In this document: positions 1-10,569 of the stretch, one piece after another
Layout of the letters: each line of letters begins with the position of its first letter
How positions within the stretch are numbered: the first letter of the stretch is position 1
NCBI RefSeq assembly: GCF_040712315.1
Contig: NC_134017.1
Location: 19,932,001 to 19,996,000, forward strand
DNA length: 64,000 nucleotides
Reading direction: 5' to 3'
Origin: Castanea sativa
Taxonomy: Eukaryota > Streptophyta > Magnoliopsida > Fagales > Fagaceae
Made by a program: the position numbers and the translations under genes
The notes under the pieces: model-generated
Databases searched by the model: none
Seen by the model: the letters and a program-made list of their open reading frames with translations, nothing else
Told to the model about the DNA's origin: nothing

Positions 1-418
1 TTATTTACTTATTTAAGAATCACTTTTTGGTTGTTTACGAAAATCACCTCTGGTTTTTGTTTTATTTACGCATATGGACTAGGGCCTGCGTGATGACACT
101 TCCACAGTCTGGTGTTGGTTAGGCCCATCATCAACTGAAACATTTTGAGAATATGATTTTTGGGCCTAGCTAGGATGATAACAGGAAGATTGCCTTGAAC
201 TTGATTGGGTTTGATTGATTTTGAATAATGGAATCGATGGGAAAAATAATAATATTCAATGTTTAAATGATAGAAAAATAAATAAAAATTATATATATAT
301 ATATTTGGCAAAATAAGTAAGAAAGAAGAGTTGATAAAGCTTATAGGTAAGTCAACCAAAAATTAGTACACTCACTCTAAAATGAAATCTAACAATAAAC
401 TCTTGTATATTTGCTCAT
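1..418. other. AT-rich intergenic DNA
   Basis: I see no gene or transposon end here. Open frames in this stretch are short, low-complexity and without family resemblance. Confidence 0.5.
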
Positions 419-479
419 TCTCAATCATAAGCAATGTGGTGCTAAATCAATGGGACGCGAAAATTGCTTATGATTGAGA
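419..479. repeat. Perfect 17 bp inverted repeat (hairpin)
   Basis: The bases 419-435 (TCTCAATCATAAGCAAT) are exactly reverse-complementary to 463-479, with a 27 nt loop. It lies just outside the left end of the hAT element that starts at 512. It could be a tiny MITE remnant or a structured RNA; nothing in the sequence decides. Confidence 0.7.
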
Positions 480-723
480 GTGACATATATATATAATTTA
501 ACATAGAGACTTAGGGCTGTGCATGAGTTAGGTTGGATCGGGTTGATAAGATTTTTTGACCCAACCCACCATGGTGGGTTAAAAAAAATTAGCCTAGCCC
601 AACTCGTCACGTAAGTCCAACCTAACTCAGCCCAATTTTCATGGGTTGGGTTGTACAATTTTTGTTATTACTATTATTATTGAATTGAGCAGAAAAAAAT
701 ATACCACACCTGCCATCTAAGTT

Positions 724-909
724 GATAAACAAAATATATGTTAATATATAAACTAATATTCCAACTTCGTTGTAAACAAAATATGTCTAAGTATCCAACT
801 GAGTTGATAAACAAAATATAAATGAATTAGCAGCCTAATTCACTTATAAACAAAATATACATGAGTTCTTAACTCAATTATAAACAAAATATATCTAACT
901 GAGTTGATG

Positions 910-970
<61 letters not shown>

Positions 971-1125
971 CTATTGAACTAGTGTCCTAAGTTCTTGACT
1001 CAGTTATAAACAAAATATATGTAATTGAGTTGGTAAACAAAATATACAGAACTAGTATCCTAAGTTCCTAACTTAGTTATAAACAAAATATATCAAACTG
1101 GGTTTATAAACAAAATATACAAAAC
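724..1125. repeat. Degenerate array of a TAAACAAAATATA unit
   Basis: About ten copies of a core near TAAACAAAATATA occur at irregular spacing (near 728, 774, 812, 848, 884, 908, 1006, 1035, 1080 and 1109), mostly preceded by an AGTTGA or AGTTAT-like block. An (AT)n tract at 914-967 interrupts the array. It lies inside the hAT element, downstream of the transposase coding end, so it could be a subterminal binding array or an ordinary minisatellite. Confidence 0.7.
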
Positions 1126-1351
1126 TAGTTCTATGAGTGGATTTCAAAAGAGTTCTATACTAGTCCCACTAAGAACCAAAATATCCAAGCTATCCAGCAT
1201 TCCAATTTCCAACTAATCTTCCTCTTCCACTGTTATGGTGCTTTGAGATGCAAACTCTGAGACAAATAAAAAAAAAGGCAATAAATTATACAATGGAATT
1301 TCAAAACCCAAAAGGCTTATATAACAATTAAAAAATTACAATAATAAAAAA

Positions 1352-3254
1352 TTACTTTGTTGAAAAATTACCTGACTCAAGACCCTCATTGGATTCAACT
1401 TCTTCCATTGATTCTTGAAGAATAATTATATCAGTAGCTCTTAACCAATTCTGAGCACAAATCAGCATTTCAACTATGTTAAGCAACAAAGAGCTTTGAA
1501 ATGGATCCAACACACAACCCCCAGTACTAAATACGGACTTATAGGCAACTGTAATGAGAGGAATGACTAACACATCACGAGCTACTTTTGAGAGAAGCCG
1601 ATATTTTGAGGAATTCACCTTCCACCAATTCAAAATACAAAATTTGGAGAATCTTCTTCCACACAACATCTTATAAATAGATTTCACCAATGCATGGGAT
1701 CTTGCACGGGTCTAGTCTCAACATTGTTTGAAGAAGAGCCATCTTGACCTTGCCCAATTGAATACCCAATATAGTCACAATAGTGCTCATACATACGAAC
1801 AAGAGCCATTTTCACCTTTTTTGTCATGTTTTCTACCACTACTCCTGGATTCCATTTGGTAAACCAAAAATTTTCAAACCTCAACTTGTACCTTTGGTCT
1901 AGTACAATAGCAACAAACATCATCAAATTAAGCTTCTCAATGTCCCCCCAATACTTATCAAATTTCTCATGCATATCCCTTCCCATCATACTCAAAAGAG
2001 GATCTTCACTTTCACACAAGTTTGTCAATTCAGTCTTCATCACACAAAGTTCATAAAGAAATACATTAGATGTGACATATAGAGAACCAAAAAATCTTAA
2101 TGTAACTTCATAAAACAACTTCAAAAATTTCACAAACACCTTCACATTATCCCAATGCTCAAAATCAGGTGGTCCCAATATTTTTTTTCCCATTTCCATC
2201 ATCCAAGAAGTAACGAATATATTGTGCATCATTAACACGTAATCTTCAAATGCCCTTTGAAATTTTTTTGCATTCTCTAGCATCATGTAGGTCGAGTTCC
2301 ATTTAGTTGGAACATCAAGACATACACAACCCTTGCTAGCAATCTTTACTTTTTCCACACATGCTTTAAACTTATCATACCTAGATGGAGAGGACTTCAC
2401 ATACCTTATCGCATTACGGATTTTGACAATTGACTCATGAAGGCTTTTCAAACCTTCCATCACAATAAGGTTCATAACGTGTGCACAACATCTCATGTGC
2501 ATAAATTCACCACCCAAGACAAAAGCACCCCACTCTTTAGTTATCCTATTTAAGTAGGTTACGGTCCCACTATTAGAGGCTGCAAATTTTATCAATGCCC
2601 CAACTAAGCAACAATGACTCCACCACCTTTCAAATGGTTTCAACTTTATGATTAGGGACTTAACAAAAATTCAAAATCCTTTTGTGATATCGCCGATCGT
2701 CATCAATGAAATGTAGGAGTGTCAATTTGGGTTAACGTGTCGAGTTCGTGTCGTGTTGAGGTAGGGGTATTCAACTAAATGGCTCAACCATAACCTGACA
2801 CATTTAATAATTGTGTCATGATTCTTTAATCCTAACGCTACCCGTTAATAAGGTGGGTTGACCTGACCCAACCCATTTGACATACTTAATAAATGAGTCG
2901 TGCTGGGTTGACACGAGTGTAACATAACTCATTTTAACCTGCATAATATAATATAACATCCATCTAGAAATAATTTTTTTTACATCCCAAAAGCAGTGTA
3001 GACACTTCAAGTCTTCAACTCACATTCAAAATAATATAGTTCAACAAAAATATAATATTCATCTAGAAATAAGTTCTTTACAATCTTAAAGAAGTGCATA
3101 CACTTCAACCCAAATTCAAAACTACATAGTTTAACAAAAATAACATAATTCAACAAAAATATAATATCCTTGGAACTCGCTAAATGCTAAGTATCAATAT
3201 TGAAAGAATTGGAGCAAACAGTAGACTAATCTTGACTATGACTACGCTTATCAT

Positions 3255-3305
<51 letters not shown>

Positions 3306-4524
3306 AATAACTAGTTTGAGACTTTGAGTTTGAGAATTGGGCAGAGATTATAAAGATAGTAGAGTGAGTAGTACGGCTGAAAAAAAAAACAGATATTTAT
3401 AAAATGGTTTAGAGATTTAGGGTTTGTAGGGTTTAGAGATCTAGGGTTTGTAAAGTTTCAATTTTCAATTTCCAATTATATCACTTGTAAATTTTTGTAA
3501 TTACTCACTTTTCTTTTTAAATTTAAAATATTTAAAATATATGTTGGATATAGAAAGTATATGACAAATCTAAAATAAAATGAATATTTATTTGTTATAT
3601 GAGTTAAACAGGTTGTATTAAATGAGTCATTTCGGGTTGACACAAATAAATTGACGTGTCAAACGTGTTTATTGCGAGTTATGCGGGTTGACCTACTTAT
3701 GACATGTTTCTTATCGTGTCGCTTTCGGGTCGACCCATTTATGATCCAAACCCATTAAGGCACAACCCTAACCCGCAAAAACCCGTGTCGGGTTCATGTC
3801 GTGCTCACAGGTTGGATTGAACATTGACACCCCTAATGAAATGAGTAGTAAGACACATGTTTTTAATATTTTGGATTGAAGTCCAAGTGTCAGTGGTGAG
3901 GGAAATCCTTTGAGTAGATTTTTCCAAAAATATTTTCAACTTATCCCTCTCTATTGAATAAAGTCTTATGCAATCTCTCGCAACAGTAGTGCGAGTTGGG
4001 GCAGTGAACCTAGGCTGCAACATACTACTTTAGTTCCTAAACCCTTCATGCTCAAAAAATTTAAATGGCAATTCATCCACAATAATCATCCTAGTGAGTG
4101 CTTCCCTACACATGTTCTCATTGTAGCTTACAGCAATAAGACTATTACTATTAGCACCCTCCACATCATCACTCTTTTTAGGTCTAAAAGCTAGAGTCAT
4201 TTGAGTCTTATTATCCTTCTTATTCCTACCACAAGGATATTTTTTACACTGAGCTTCCAAATGAGTTCTGAAGTTAGTATTGCCATAAGTTTTTGACCCA
4301 GCAACATAAGTTTTGCCACAATACTTACACTCAACTCTCTCACCTTCTAATAAGATGAAGTGACCCCATACATATGATGTTTGGTTAGGTTTTTTTATAC
4401 CTTCTATGGGAGGGAGATTTGAGGTAGCAGCACAAGTATTTTTTTCCGCCGTTTGAGGAGCCTCATTTGTTGGAGTGGGTGCCACAGGAACCTCATTTGT
4501 GCTGCATTGAGTTTCGGATGCCAT
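1352..4524 (-). pseudogene. hAT transposase pseudogene (BED finger, RNase H-like core, dimerisation domain)
   Basis: Start is taken at 4524 (MASETQ). The N-terminal part (4524-4030) carries a BED-type zinc finger with CKYC and HLEAQC spacing. The segment 4023-3844 holds the conserved TTDTWTS motif that opens the hAT catalytic core. After the nested insertion, coding resemblance continues from about 2705, then 2643-1684 (core, including the TKWNSTYMML motif), then 1690-1352 with the C-terminal hAT dimerisation domain (FSTGG and LDPF motifs; YNSSKY-like lead-in). It is broken by stops near 4029 and 2655 (NFC followed by TAA, probably CAA to TAA), by frame changes near 2645 and 1690, and by the insertion. 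No functional transposase can be made. In the family, the protein binds subterminal repeats and cuts and pastes the element. Confidence 0.88.
2714..3835. mobile_element. Non-autonomous hAT-like element nested in the hAT transposase
   Basis: Terminal inverted repeats are TAGGAGTGTCAAT (2714-2726) and ATTGACACCCCTA (3823-3835), flanked by a perfect 8 bp duplication ATGAAATG (2706-2713 and 3836-3843). The 1122 bp interior has no transposase. Subterminal regions are rich in GACACG, GGGTTGACC and GTGTCG motifs on both strands. A (GA)n tract lies at 3259-3301. The insertion sits inside codons of the host transposase, which proves the order of events. Confidence 0.9.
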
Positions 4525-5075
4525 TTATAAATATAAATATATTAAAAAAAATTCAAAGATTAATATCAATGTAACTCCTTAAAGGCAAACAACACTAATG
4601 GCTAAACAACAATAGTAAAAACAATAGGGAAGGGGCCAGATAGAGACAAACTTGCAAAGTAAGATAAAGAGAAAGGGACACAGCAAGTCAGCAAGAGAAA
4701 ATATTGTAGAGTAAGAAATACACTTGCAGGTTGAGACAAAGCAAAAACATTTAAAAATCAACCAAAAGAAAACTAAGAAATCAACAAAGCAAAAGCTAAA
4801 CATTGATCCACCACGGCAAGAGAGACAAACAAACAGAATGAGTGAGAAAGAGAGAACATTGAGAAACTTTACCTAACACTGGAAGAGAGAGCTACCACCA
4901 TAAAGATAGAACCACCGCTGAGGCGGTGATGATAGCTGATAGATGGTAGTGGCTCAGGAGAGGGAGAGTGTTAGAGTTCAAAAGGGAGTGAAGTGTGAGA
5001 AACTGAGAGGGGAGGGGGAGAGGGAGGCGGCACATTAAGAGAGGGGAGGGTTAGGGTTAGGGTTTATGTGGTTAT

Positions 5076-5297
5076 GAACTAATAGGATTTTATATATGAT
5101 AGGAGGAAATCGAGGAAGTGCTGGATAGCTAGTTTTTAATTTTTTATTATTAATTATATAATATATTTAAATATATATTAAAAGAACTAATAGGATTTTA
5201 TATTATGTATGACAATAGGAGCTGAGGAAGTGCTGGACAACTGGTTTTTAAAAAACTTTTATTAAATATATAATATATTTTAAATATATATTAAAAT
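5076..5297. repeat. Tandem duplication of about 110 bp
   Basis: The block 5076-5183 is repeated as 5184-5297. Shared landmarks are GAACTAATAGGATTTTATAT, GAGGAAGTGCTGGA and a terminal AAATATATATTAAAA. It lies in the right subterminal part of the hAT element, upstream of the transposase start. Confidence 0.75.
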
Positions 5298-5602
5298 ATG
5301 GGTGGGTTGAGTCGAGTTTGGCAGTTATGACCCAAATTCAACTCGATCCGCTATAAAAAAAAAATTCTGCAACCCAGCCCAACCCAACCCACTAAGCCCT
5401 AAAAACAGACTCAACCCGGTGGGTTGGGTTGGGTCTGGTTTGACTGGTTGGCGGGTTTTTTGCACACCCCTACATAGAGTTACAGTTATGCTACAATTTT
5501 ATCTCTCTATCTCTCTTTGATGTTCATCTGTTTCTTTTGGAATATTGAACTAAGGAAAGGATAGGAACACTAGCTATTTGAAAGAAAAAGGTTATCTACT
5601 AA

Positions 5603-6093
5603 TCCTATGTTTGGATCAGTGTGGCCGATACCGTACCGGTACCGGCCGTACCGGCCGGTACATACCGTACCGGCCAGTGCACCGGTACCGGTACACTTTT
5701 ATATTGTACCGAAAAAAATACCGGCCGTACCGGCCGCGTACCGGCCATACCGGCCAATTTCGGGCAATACCGGCCGGTACCGGGCGTACCGGCCGGTACA
5801 GAAAAAAGCTTTTTTTTTTTTTTTTTAGTTTTGTAATTTTTGAATTTTTGTAAAGGCATAATGGTAACTTATTTACATTAACTTCTTAGTATTATTTGTT
5901 TTCTTAGTATGCAATGAACAACTAAGTTTTCTATTTTTTATATTGTGTTTTTTTTATTTTATTTGATATTAAAGTCTAAAACTATGAATAATTTGTTTTG
6001 AATTGAGGTAATGTTTTATAATAAACTTTTATATTTACTATAATATAAGTGAAATATTATATATTTATAAACATGCTTCTAGAGATTTTGGTA

Positions 6094-6131
<38 letters not shown>

Positions 6132-6302
6132 AAATAGCGGTAAACCCGAAACGGTACACCGGTATTGACCGGTATCCGAAATATATCGTACCGGTGGCCA
6201 AACCGGTACAGCCTCCGGTACGGTATTGACTTCCTTGGTTTGGATGGAGGGAGAGGAGGAGAAGCCACCTCTCCTCTACTCCTCTCCATTCCAAACAGAC
6301 CC
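5603..6302. mobile_element. PIF/Harbinger-like MITE, interrupted
   Basis: The ends TCCTATGTTTGGATGG and CCATTCCAAACAGACCC form imperfect inverted repeats. TAA lies on both sides (5600-5602 and 6303-6305), as expected for 3 bp PIF/Harbinger target duplications. The purine-rich arm (GGAGAGGAGG) and pyrimidine-rich arm (CCTCTCCTCT) fold back on each other. Bases 5617-6237 plus one copy of GTTTGGAT are a later insertion, leaving a host MITE of about 70 bp. A related intact copy is at 37091-37229. Confidence 0.65.
5617..6237. mobile_element. CCGGTACC-rich non-autonomous element, hAT-like
   Basis: The 621 bp element is flanked by a perfect 8 bp direct repeat GTTTGGAT (5609-5616 and 6238-6245). Ends are CAGTGTGGCCGATACC and, in reverse complement, CAAGGAAGTCAATACC, so the inverted repeats are imperfect but both lead into ATACCGTACCGG. 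Subterminal zones (5628-5800 and 6140-6225) are dense in TACCGG/CCGGTA on both strands; the middle is AT-rich with (TG)n and (TA)n at 6094-6130. No coding capacity. Short reading frames through the CCGGTACC zone are artefacts. Confidence 0.75.
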
Positions 6303-6305
6303 TAA

Positions 6306-7148
6306 ATAAATTTATCATTTCAGCTAGCTAGCATGTCATGATTCATATCTATGTTGATTAATTAATGAGTGACATGTTGCACATAAGTGAAGTCTTTGAT
6401 AGAATATTGGATGCTTTTTAAGACTATGCTTTTCTTATTTCAATATTCCAGCCGGTTTCCATACTAGACAAACGTAAACAAGGTTGTCTCCGAGGGGAGA
6501 TTCTAGCTATGGTGTCTTTTATCTTTTCCTCGGAGACAAGTTGTCTCATCAAAGTTTAGTCAAAATCAGAAAGCAACATCAGCTTCTTAATCGTCTCCTA
6601 CTTATCCCTTAGTCATTCTATATATTGGACCTTGAAGACGTGCTACAAATTTTCAGTTCTAATTAATACTGCATCAAACATAATTTAAGGTCTAATCTTA
6701 CTCCAACCTAGCTAATTTTCGAAGTGGGGAATGAAAATTCAAAGGATCAAATCACTCCGTGTGCAATATGTAAATTAATTAGAAGCATATATATAATTCA
6801 ATATACCACCGATTGAGAGTAATAGTCCGTAAAAACTGCATAGCAGCCCTTGCGTTGGACTTGGAGTTCCAACTACTCTCTTAAAATTGAACAAAATGTT
6901 GGAAGTTTGTGAGTTTATAGTAAAAGATAAAGCCTAAAAACAATGCCAAGTGTAACTTCATGCCGAATTTAGATAGGTTGGGCACGTGAACAGTGTAATA
7001 TATGAGCTCCATATCTTGACTTCTTCATGTCAAGCCGAATGAGAACTCATAATCATGAAAAATTTTCAAAAAAAAATTTGGTCACGTAACTATTACACTT
7101 ATGTGTCCAATAACCGCATCCCAAACCCATCATCACCAGTCACCAGTG
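6306..7148. other. Intergenic, upstream of the thaumatin-like pseudogene
   Basis: No gene is seen. The segment 6472-6545 has a near inverted pair TTGTCTCCGAGG and CCTCGGAGACAA around an 11-40 nt spacer. The right end acts as the 5' flank of the thaumatin-like locus. Confidence 0.5.
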
Positions 7149-7155
7149 TATAAAT
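7149..7155 (+). promoter_or_regulatory. Candidate TATA box of the thaumatin-like locus
   Basis: TATAAAT lies 51 bp before the ATG at 7206, a reasonable distance for a short plant 5' leader. Inference from position only. Confidence 0.4.
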
Positions 7156-7205
7156 CTTTGCCCATTTTCTCACAAACACATATATCCAAGCACAAGTTAG
7201 CAATA

Positions 7206-7516
7206 ATGAGTCTTTTCAAAAACCTCTCCGTAATTTCCTTCCTTTTCATCACTCTTTGCTTTGCCTTGGCTAATGCAGCAAGATTCGATATTATAAATAA
7301 TTGCCCTTACACTGTTTGGGCCGCAGCTGTGCCTGGTGGTGGCAAGCAGCTCAACCGAGGAGAAACTTGGACCCTCAACGTCAACCCTGGCATGACATAG
7401 GCTCGCATATGGGCTCGAACCAAGTGCATCTTTGATGGGTCAGGACGTGGCAAACGTGAGACTAGCTGGTGATTGTGGGGGCTCCTACAATTAATGCAAA
7501 GCCTACGGTGTATTAA
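7206..7516 (+). pseudogene. Thaumatin-like (PR-5/osmotin type) pseudogene
   Basis: The ATG at 7206 opens a clear signal peptide (about 24 residues ending in ANA), then the thaumatin N-terminus with [14 protein letters not shown] and [12 protein letters not shown]. An upstream in-frame ATG at 7101 is unlikely because it precedes the hydrophobic signal. The frame stops at 7398-7400 (TAG where the family usually has Q or K), but thaumatin-like sequence continues in frame as ARIWARTKC and DGSGRGK, then shifts, and disappears near 7516 where unrelated repeat DNA begins. About 100 of the usual 225 residues remain, without the later disulfide-bonded core. Intact members are secreted defence proteins. 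The break looks recent at the 5' end because the first 65 codons are clean. Confidence 0.85.
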
Positions 7517-7587
7517 GGGCCCGCCCTAGACATTTTGGAGCCTAAGACAGAACTAAAAATGGAGCATTTTTTATACTTATATTTTAA

Positions 7588-7751
7588 ATTTTTTTTTGAG
7601 ATAGAGTTTCAACATATAGTGTCTGCTCTTGATAATAACTCTTTATTATCAAACTATGACACCAATTAGTTTTTGGTGTAGGCGGAGATTGAACCCCAAA
7701 TCTCTTATTCAACCATCAGAGACTTTACCAGTTGAGTTGGCTGGAACCCAC
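7588..7751 (-). mobile_element. tRNA-derived SINE
   Basis: On the minus strand the element starts at 7751, has a box A-like ACTCAACTGGTAAAG (near 7725-7739), a box B-like GGTTCAATCTC (7695-7685), and ends in a poly(A) run (the T-run at 7588-7596 on the plus strand). It is flanked by a perfect 14 bp direct repeat TACTTATATTTTAA (7574-7587 and 7752-7765). This is the full signature of a Pol III-transcribed SINE moved by LINE machinery. A degraded relative lies at 58505-58590. Confidence 0.85.
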
Positions 7752-7859
7752 TACTTATATTTTAATTAAATTAATGTTTATTTAATATTTTTATATTATA
7801 ATATATTTCATTTGAAATCTATTTTTCTTGTATTTTGAGATGCAAATTGACTAATTAAA

Positions 7860-8312
7860 TTTTTGTATTCAAGTTCTTCTAACATCTCCTTTGCAATCGA
7901 TAATATAGCTAATCTACTTAATCTTTCTTGGGACATTGTCTCTAATTGGACTTCTTTCTACTAATAAATCTCTTAATTTTGTGTTAATATTTTTTCAATT
8001 CCCTAGATCATAAATATTTGAACGAATATAATTCAACATGTCATTATTATTTTCATTTTCTTCTAATTGAACATCATTATGGTGAACTTGTTCATTTGTG
8101 ACATTTTCATCATTATTTTCATTGTCATCTAAATTATTTTGAAGTTCATTATCAAGATTTGTTGTATTGCAAAATTTAACATCATTGTTATCTTGCAACT
8201 GTATCATTTCATTATCTTCTAACTCTTTTTAGTGAATTTCTTGCTCATTTGTGGTATTTTCATCCAAATCTTGTATTATATTTTATTTATTACTAATAAC
8301 AAATTTATCCAT
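7860..8312 (-). pseudogene. N-terminal remnant of a TTF-type hAT transposase
   Basis: From about 8312 down to 7900 the minus strand reads an acidic, Asn-rich leader (NDENVTNEQVHHNDVQ) followed by NIYDLGN and, after a break at 7995, TKLRDLLVERSPIRDN. That order matches the N-terminus of plant hAT proteins with a TTF-type zinc finger (typically DPGNW...LRDLLVEKGPI). The zinc finger and core are absent. The sequence GGGCCCGCCCTAGACATTTTGGAG at 7517 looks like a terminus of the same sort of element, so SINE and remnant may both lie in one old hAT copy. Confidence 0.55.
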
Positions 8313-8710
8313 TGATCATTTTTTAAACTCAATTTTTTAAAAGTTTTTCATATCCAGATGCATATTTTCTAGTAGAGATTTCTAATCAAATAATATATTT
8401 ATAAAGACAAAAATAAAAAATAACTTTCAAGTATAGAGCAAATGAGAAATAGAACCTGATTTATATAAAAAATATTGTTGTAGTTTCACCGAACAATAAC
8501 AAGATTTTAGAAATCTTAACCTGCATAAATAAAGACTTTTTCAATATATTACCACTAACTAAAATATATACATAAAAACACAAGATTAAAATTTAAAAAT
8601 AAAATAAAAAATTTAAGCACAGCTTGTGTTCTACCCTTCAGTAGTTGTTTCCTTTGGTTTAGAGGGAAAGAACTAGTTAATAAAAGCTTGAAAGCCTCTT
8701 GTAGGCACAC

Positions 8711-8770
8711 GTTGTGGTGTGCTCTTGTTATGTTAAACTGCTAACGTCTCTACTTAATTAAGCCAGGATA
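8711..8770. repeat. Left copy of a duplicated flank
   Basis: About 60 bp starting GTTGTGGTGTGCTC and ending TTAAGCCAGGATA is repeated at 10653-10708 with a few changes and one small deletion. The two copies bracket the microsatellites and the long inverted-repeat element between them. Confidence 0.75.
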
Positions 8771-8812
8771 CATACATACTTACATACATACATACGTACA
8801 TACATACATACA

Positions 8813-8883
<71 letters not shown>
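8771..8883. repeat. (CATA)n then (TA)n microsatellite
   Basis: CATA repeats run to about 8840 and pure TA to 8883, directly abutting the left end of the inverted-repeat element. Confidence 0.95.
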
Positions 8884-8887
<4 letters not shown>

Positions 8888-10289
8888 TGGGTTCAAGTTA
8901 CACCTAGTGTAACTCTTTAGAGTTACACCTTTTATAAACCATTGGATTTAAGTTAATCCAACAGTTAAAAAAAGATACTCATTAATGCTAATATTCTTAT
9001 TGATCTCATTTATTATCCCTTCTTTTTGTTATTCCATACTTATCTCTAAACCCACAAAAAAAGGTATATGTATTTCTCTCTCTCTCTCTCCTCCTCTTCT
9101 CTAGGGTTCCACCTCCACGACCAAATTGTCATTAGCAAAATACGTATACTCTACCAACTGATATGCTAATGTGATGATTGTATATTCCATCAATTGAAAG
9201 ATGAGTAGAGGCAACACTAATCTACCAATTAATCAATCCAAATTGGAGACAATCATGCATAAATTTAAATGATAGTATGTAGTTTTTTTTTTAATTAAAA
9301 ATAAACGGAAACAGAGATACACAATAGATGCTAAGTCTGGTGGTAACATTTTTATTAAAAAAAAAAAAAATTCTTTTACCGATTAGCCTAGAAGTCCTAA
9401 CAAATCCAATAAGTGTGAATGGCTCATAAGATTCAGCCGTAAACATATCTTTTCAAAATAAACTCTCCTAAGTCATAACAGATCCAAGAAGTATGAATGC
9501 CTTGAAAACTTTAGCAGTAAACACACTCTCTCAAAATAACCTCTCTTAAGTCATAAGAAATCGATGCTCGTAAGGTTTCATAGTAAGCATACTCTCTCAA
9601 AATATGGTTTAAGTATATGGTTTTTTTTTTTTTCCCCTCCTATAACAAGAACATCATATCCAATCATGATTGGTTTTCCTTCAACTTTATTGAAGTTTTC
9701 ACTAGTAAAACATCATGTGATAAAGTACCTATTACTTGCACTCAAATGCTTAGACTTACACAATTTAAATATTCACACGCGCATCCCACCATATAAAATG
9801 CAAGATGTCCGATACTCTCATACCTACTGTCATTCAAAATAATAATTATTCTCATTTTAGAATCAAATTTTTAAAGTGCTTTTATTTATTTATTTAAATT
9901 TTTTGATTCAAATTGTAGTATTTAAATGGCATGGAAATTGGATAAAATTTTATATTGGAGAAGCAATCTGTTAGAAGAATGATGAAAATGTTTTGGAGGA
10001 AGTCTATTAACAATTTTGCCTAAACCGTGATAATGTCTACAAGGATGGCTTTCAATTAAACATTGTCAACATGTTGTTTTATAATGCATTCGTAGCCTAC
10101 CTATTATCTTGATTCAGGACTCTTCTGCTTATAGAAATCGATCAACAAAATTGTATTTTCATCCAAAGATAAAATACACATGTCAAAAAAAAAAAAAGGA
10201 CAAGAGTGCAAAATGATCTGAGAAGAATGAAATGCAACTGGCGGATGTGGCTTTTTTTGCAGCTGACGACCTGTCCATAGAGGTGGAAC

Positions 10290-10368
<79 letters not shown>

Positions 10369-10569
10369 GTACTGTAGTGGAGGAGAATACATATACCTTT
10401 TTTTTGGGTTTAGAGACAAGTATGGAATGACATAAATAAGAGATAACAAATGAGATGAATAAGAATATTAACATTAGTGAGTATCTTTTTTTAACCGTTG
10501 GATCTACTTAAATTCAATGGTTTAGAAAAGGTGTAACTCTTTTAGAGTTACACCAGGTATAACTTGAAC

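Larger units (their letters stand above)
512..5472 (-). mobile_element. Nearly complete hAT-superfamily transposon
   Basis: The left end begins TAGGGCTGTGCA at 512 and the right end finishes TGCACACCCCTA at 5472, giving terminal inverted repeats with few mismatches. Flanks carry CATAGAGA (502-509) and CATAGAGT (5473-5480), an imperfect 8 bp target duplication with two extra bases on the left. Both subterminal regions are full of TGGGTTGGG-type motifs on alternating strands, typical of transposase binding regions in hAT elements. The interior encodes a decayed BED-zinc-finger/hAT-dimerisation transposase on the minus strand. Of the 4961 bp, 1130 bp is a later nested insertion, so the original element was about 3.8 kb. 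Confidence 0.85.

Noticed and set aside
5041..5066. TTAGGG repeats as telomere-like sequence
   Set aside because: Only two or three TTAGGG units; plant telomeres are TTTAGGG and far longer.
5605..5859. Overlapping open frames on both strands rich in YRPV, TGRTG and GTGR
   Set aside because: They come from the CCGGTACC repeats of a non-coding element, which lack stops in several frames. No family resemblance.
8771..8840. CRISPR-like regular repeats
   Set aside because: Simple CATA microsatellite, no spacers; plant nuclear DNA.
10142..10474. Open frames with poly(SL) or poly(ER)
   Set aside because: Translation of the (GA)n tract at 10292-10367.
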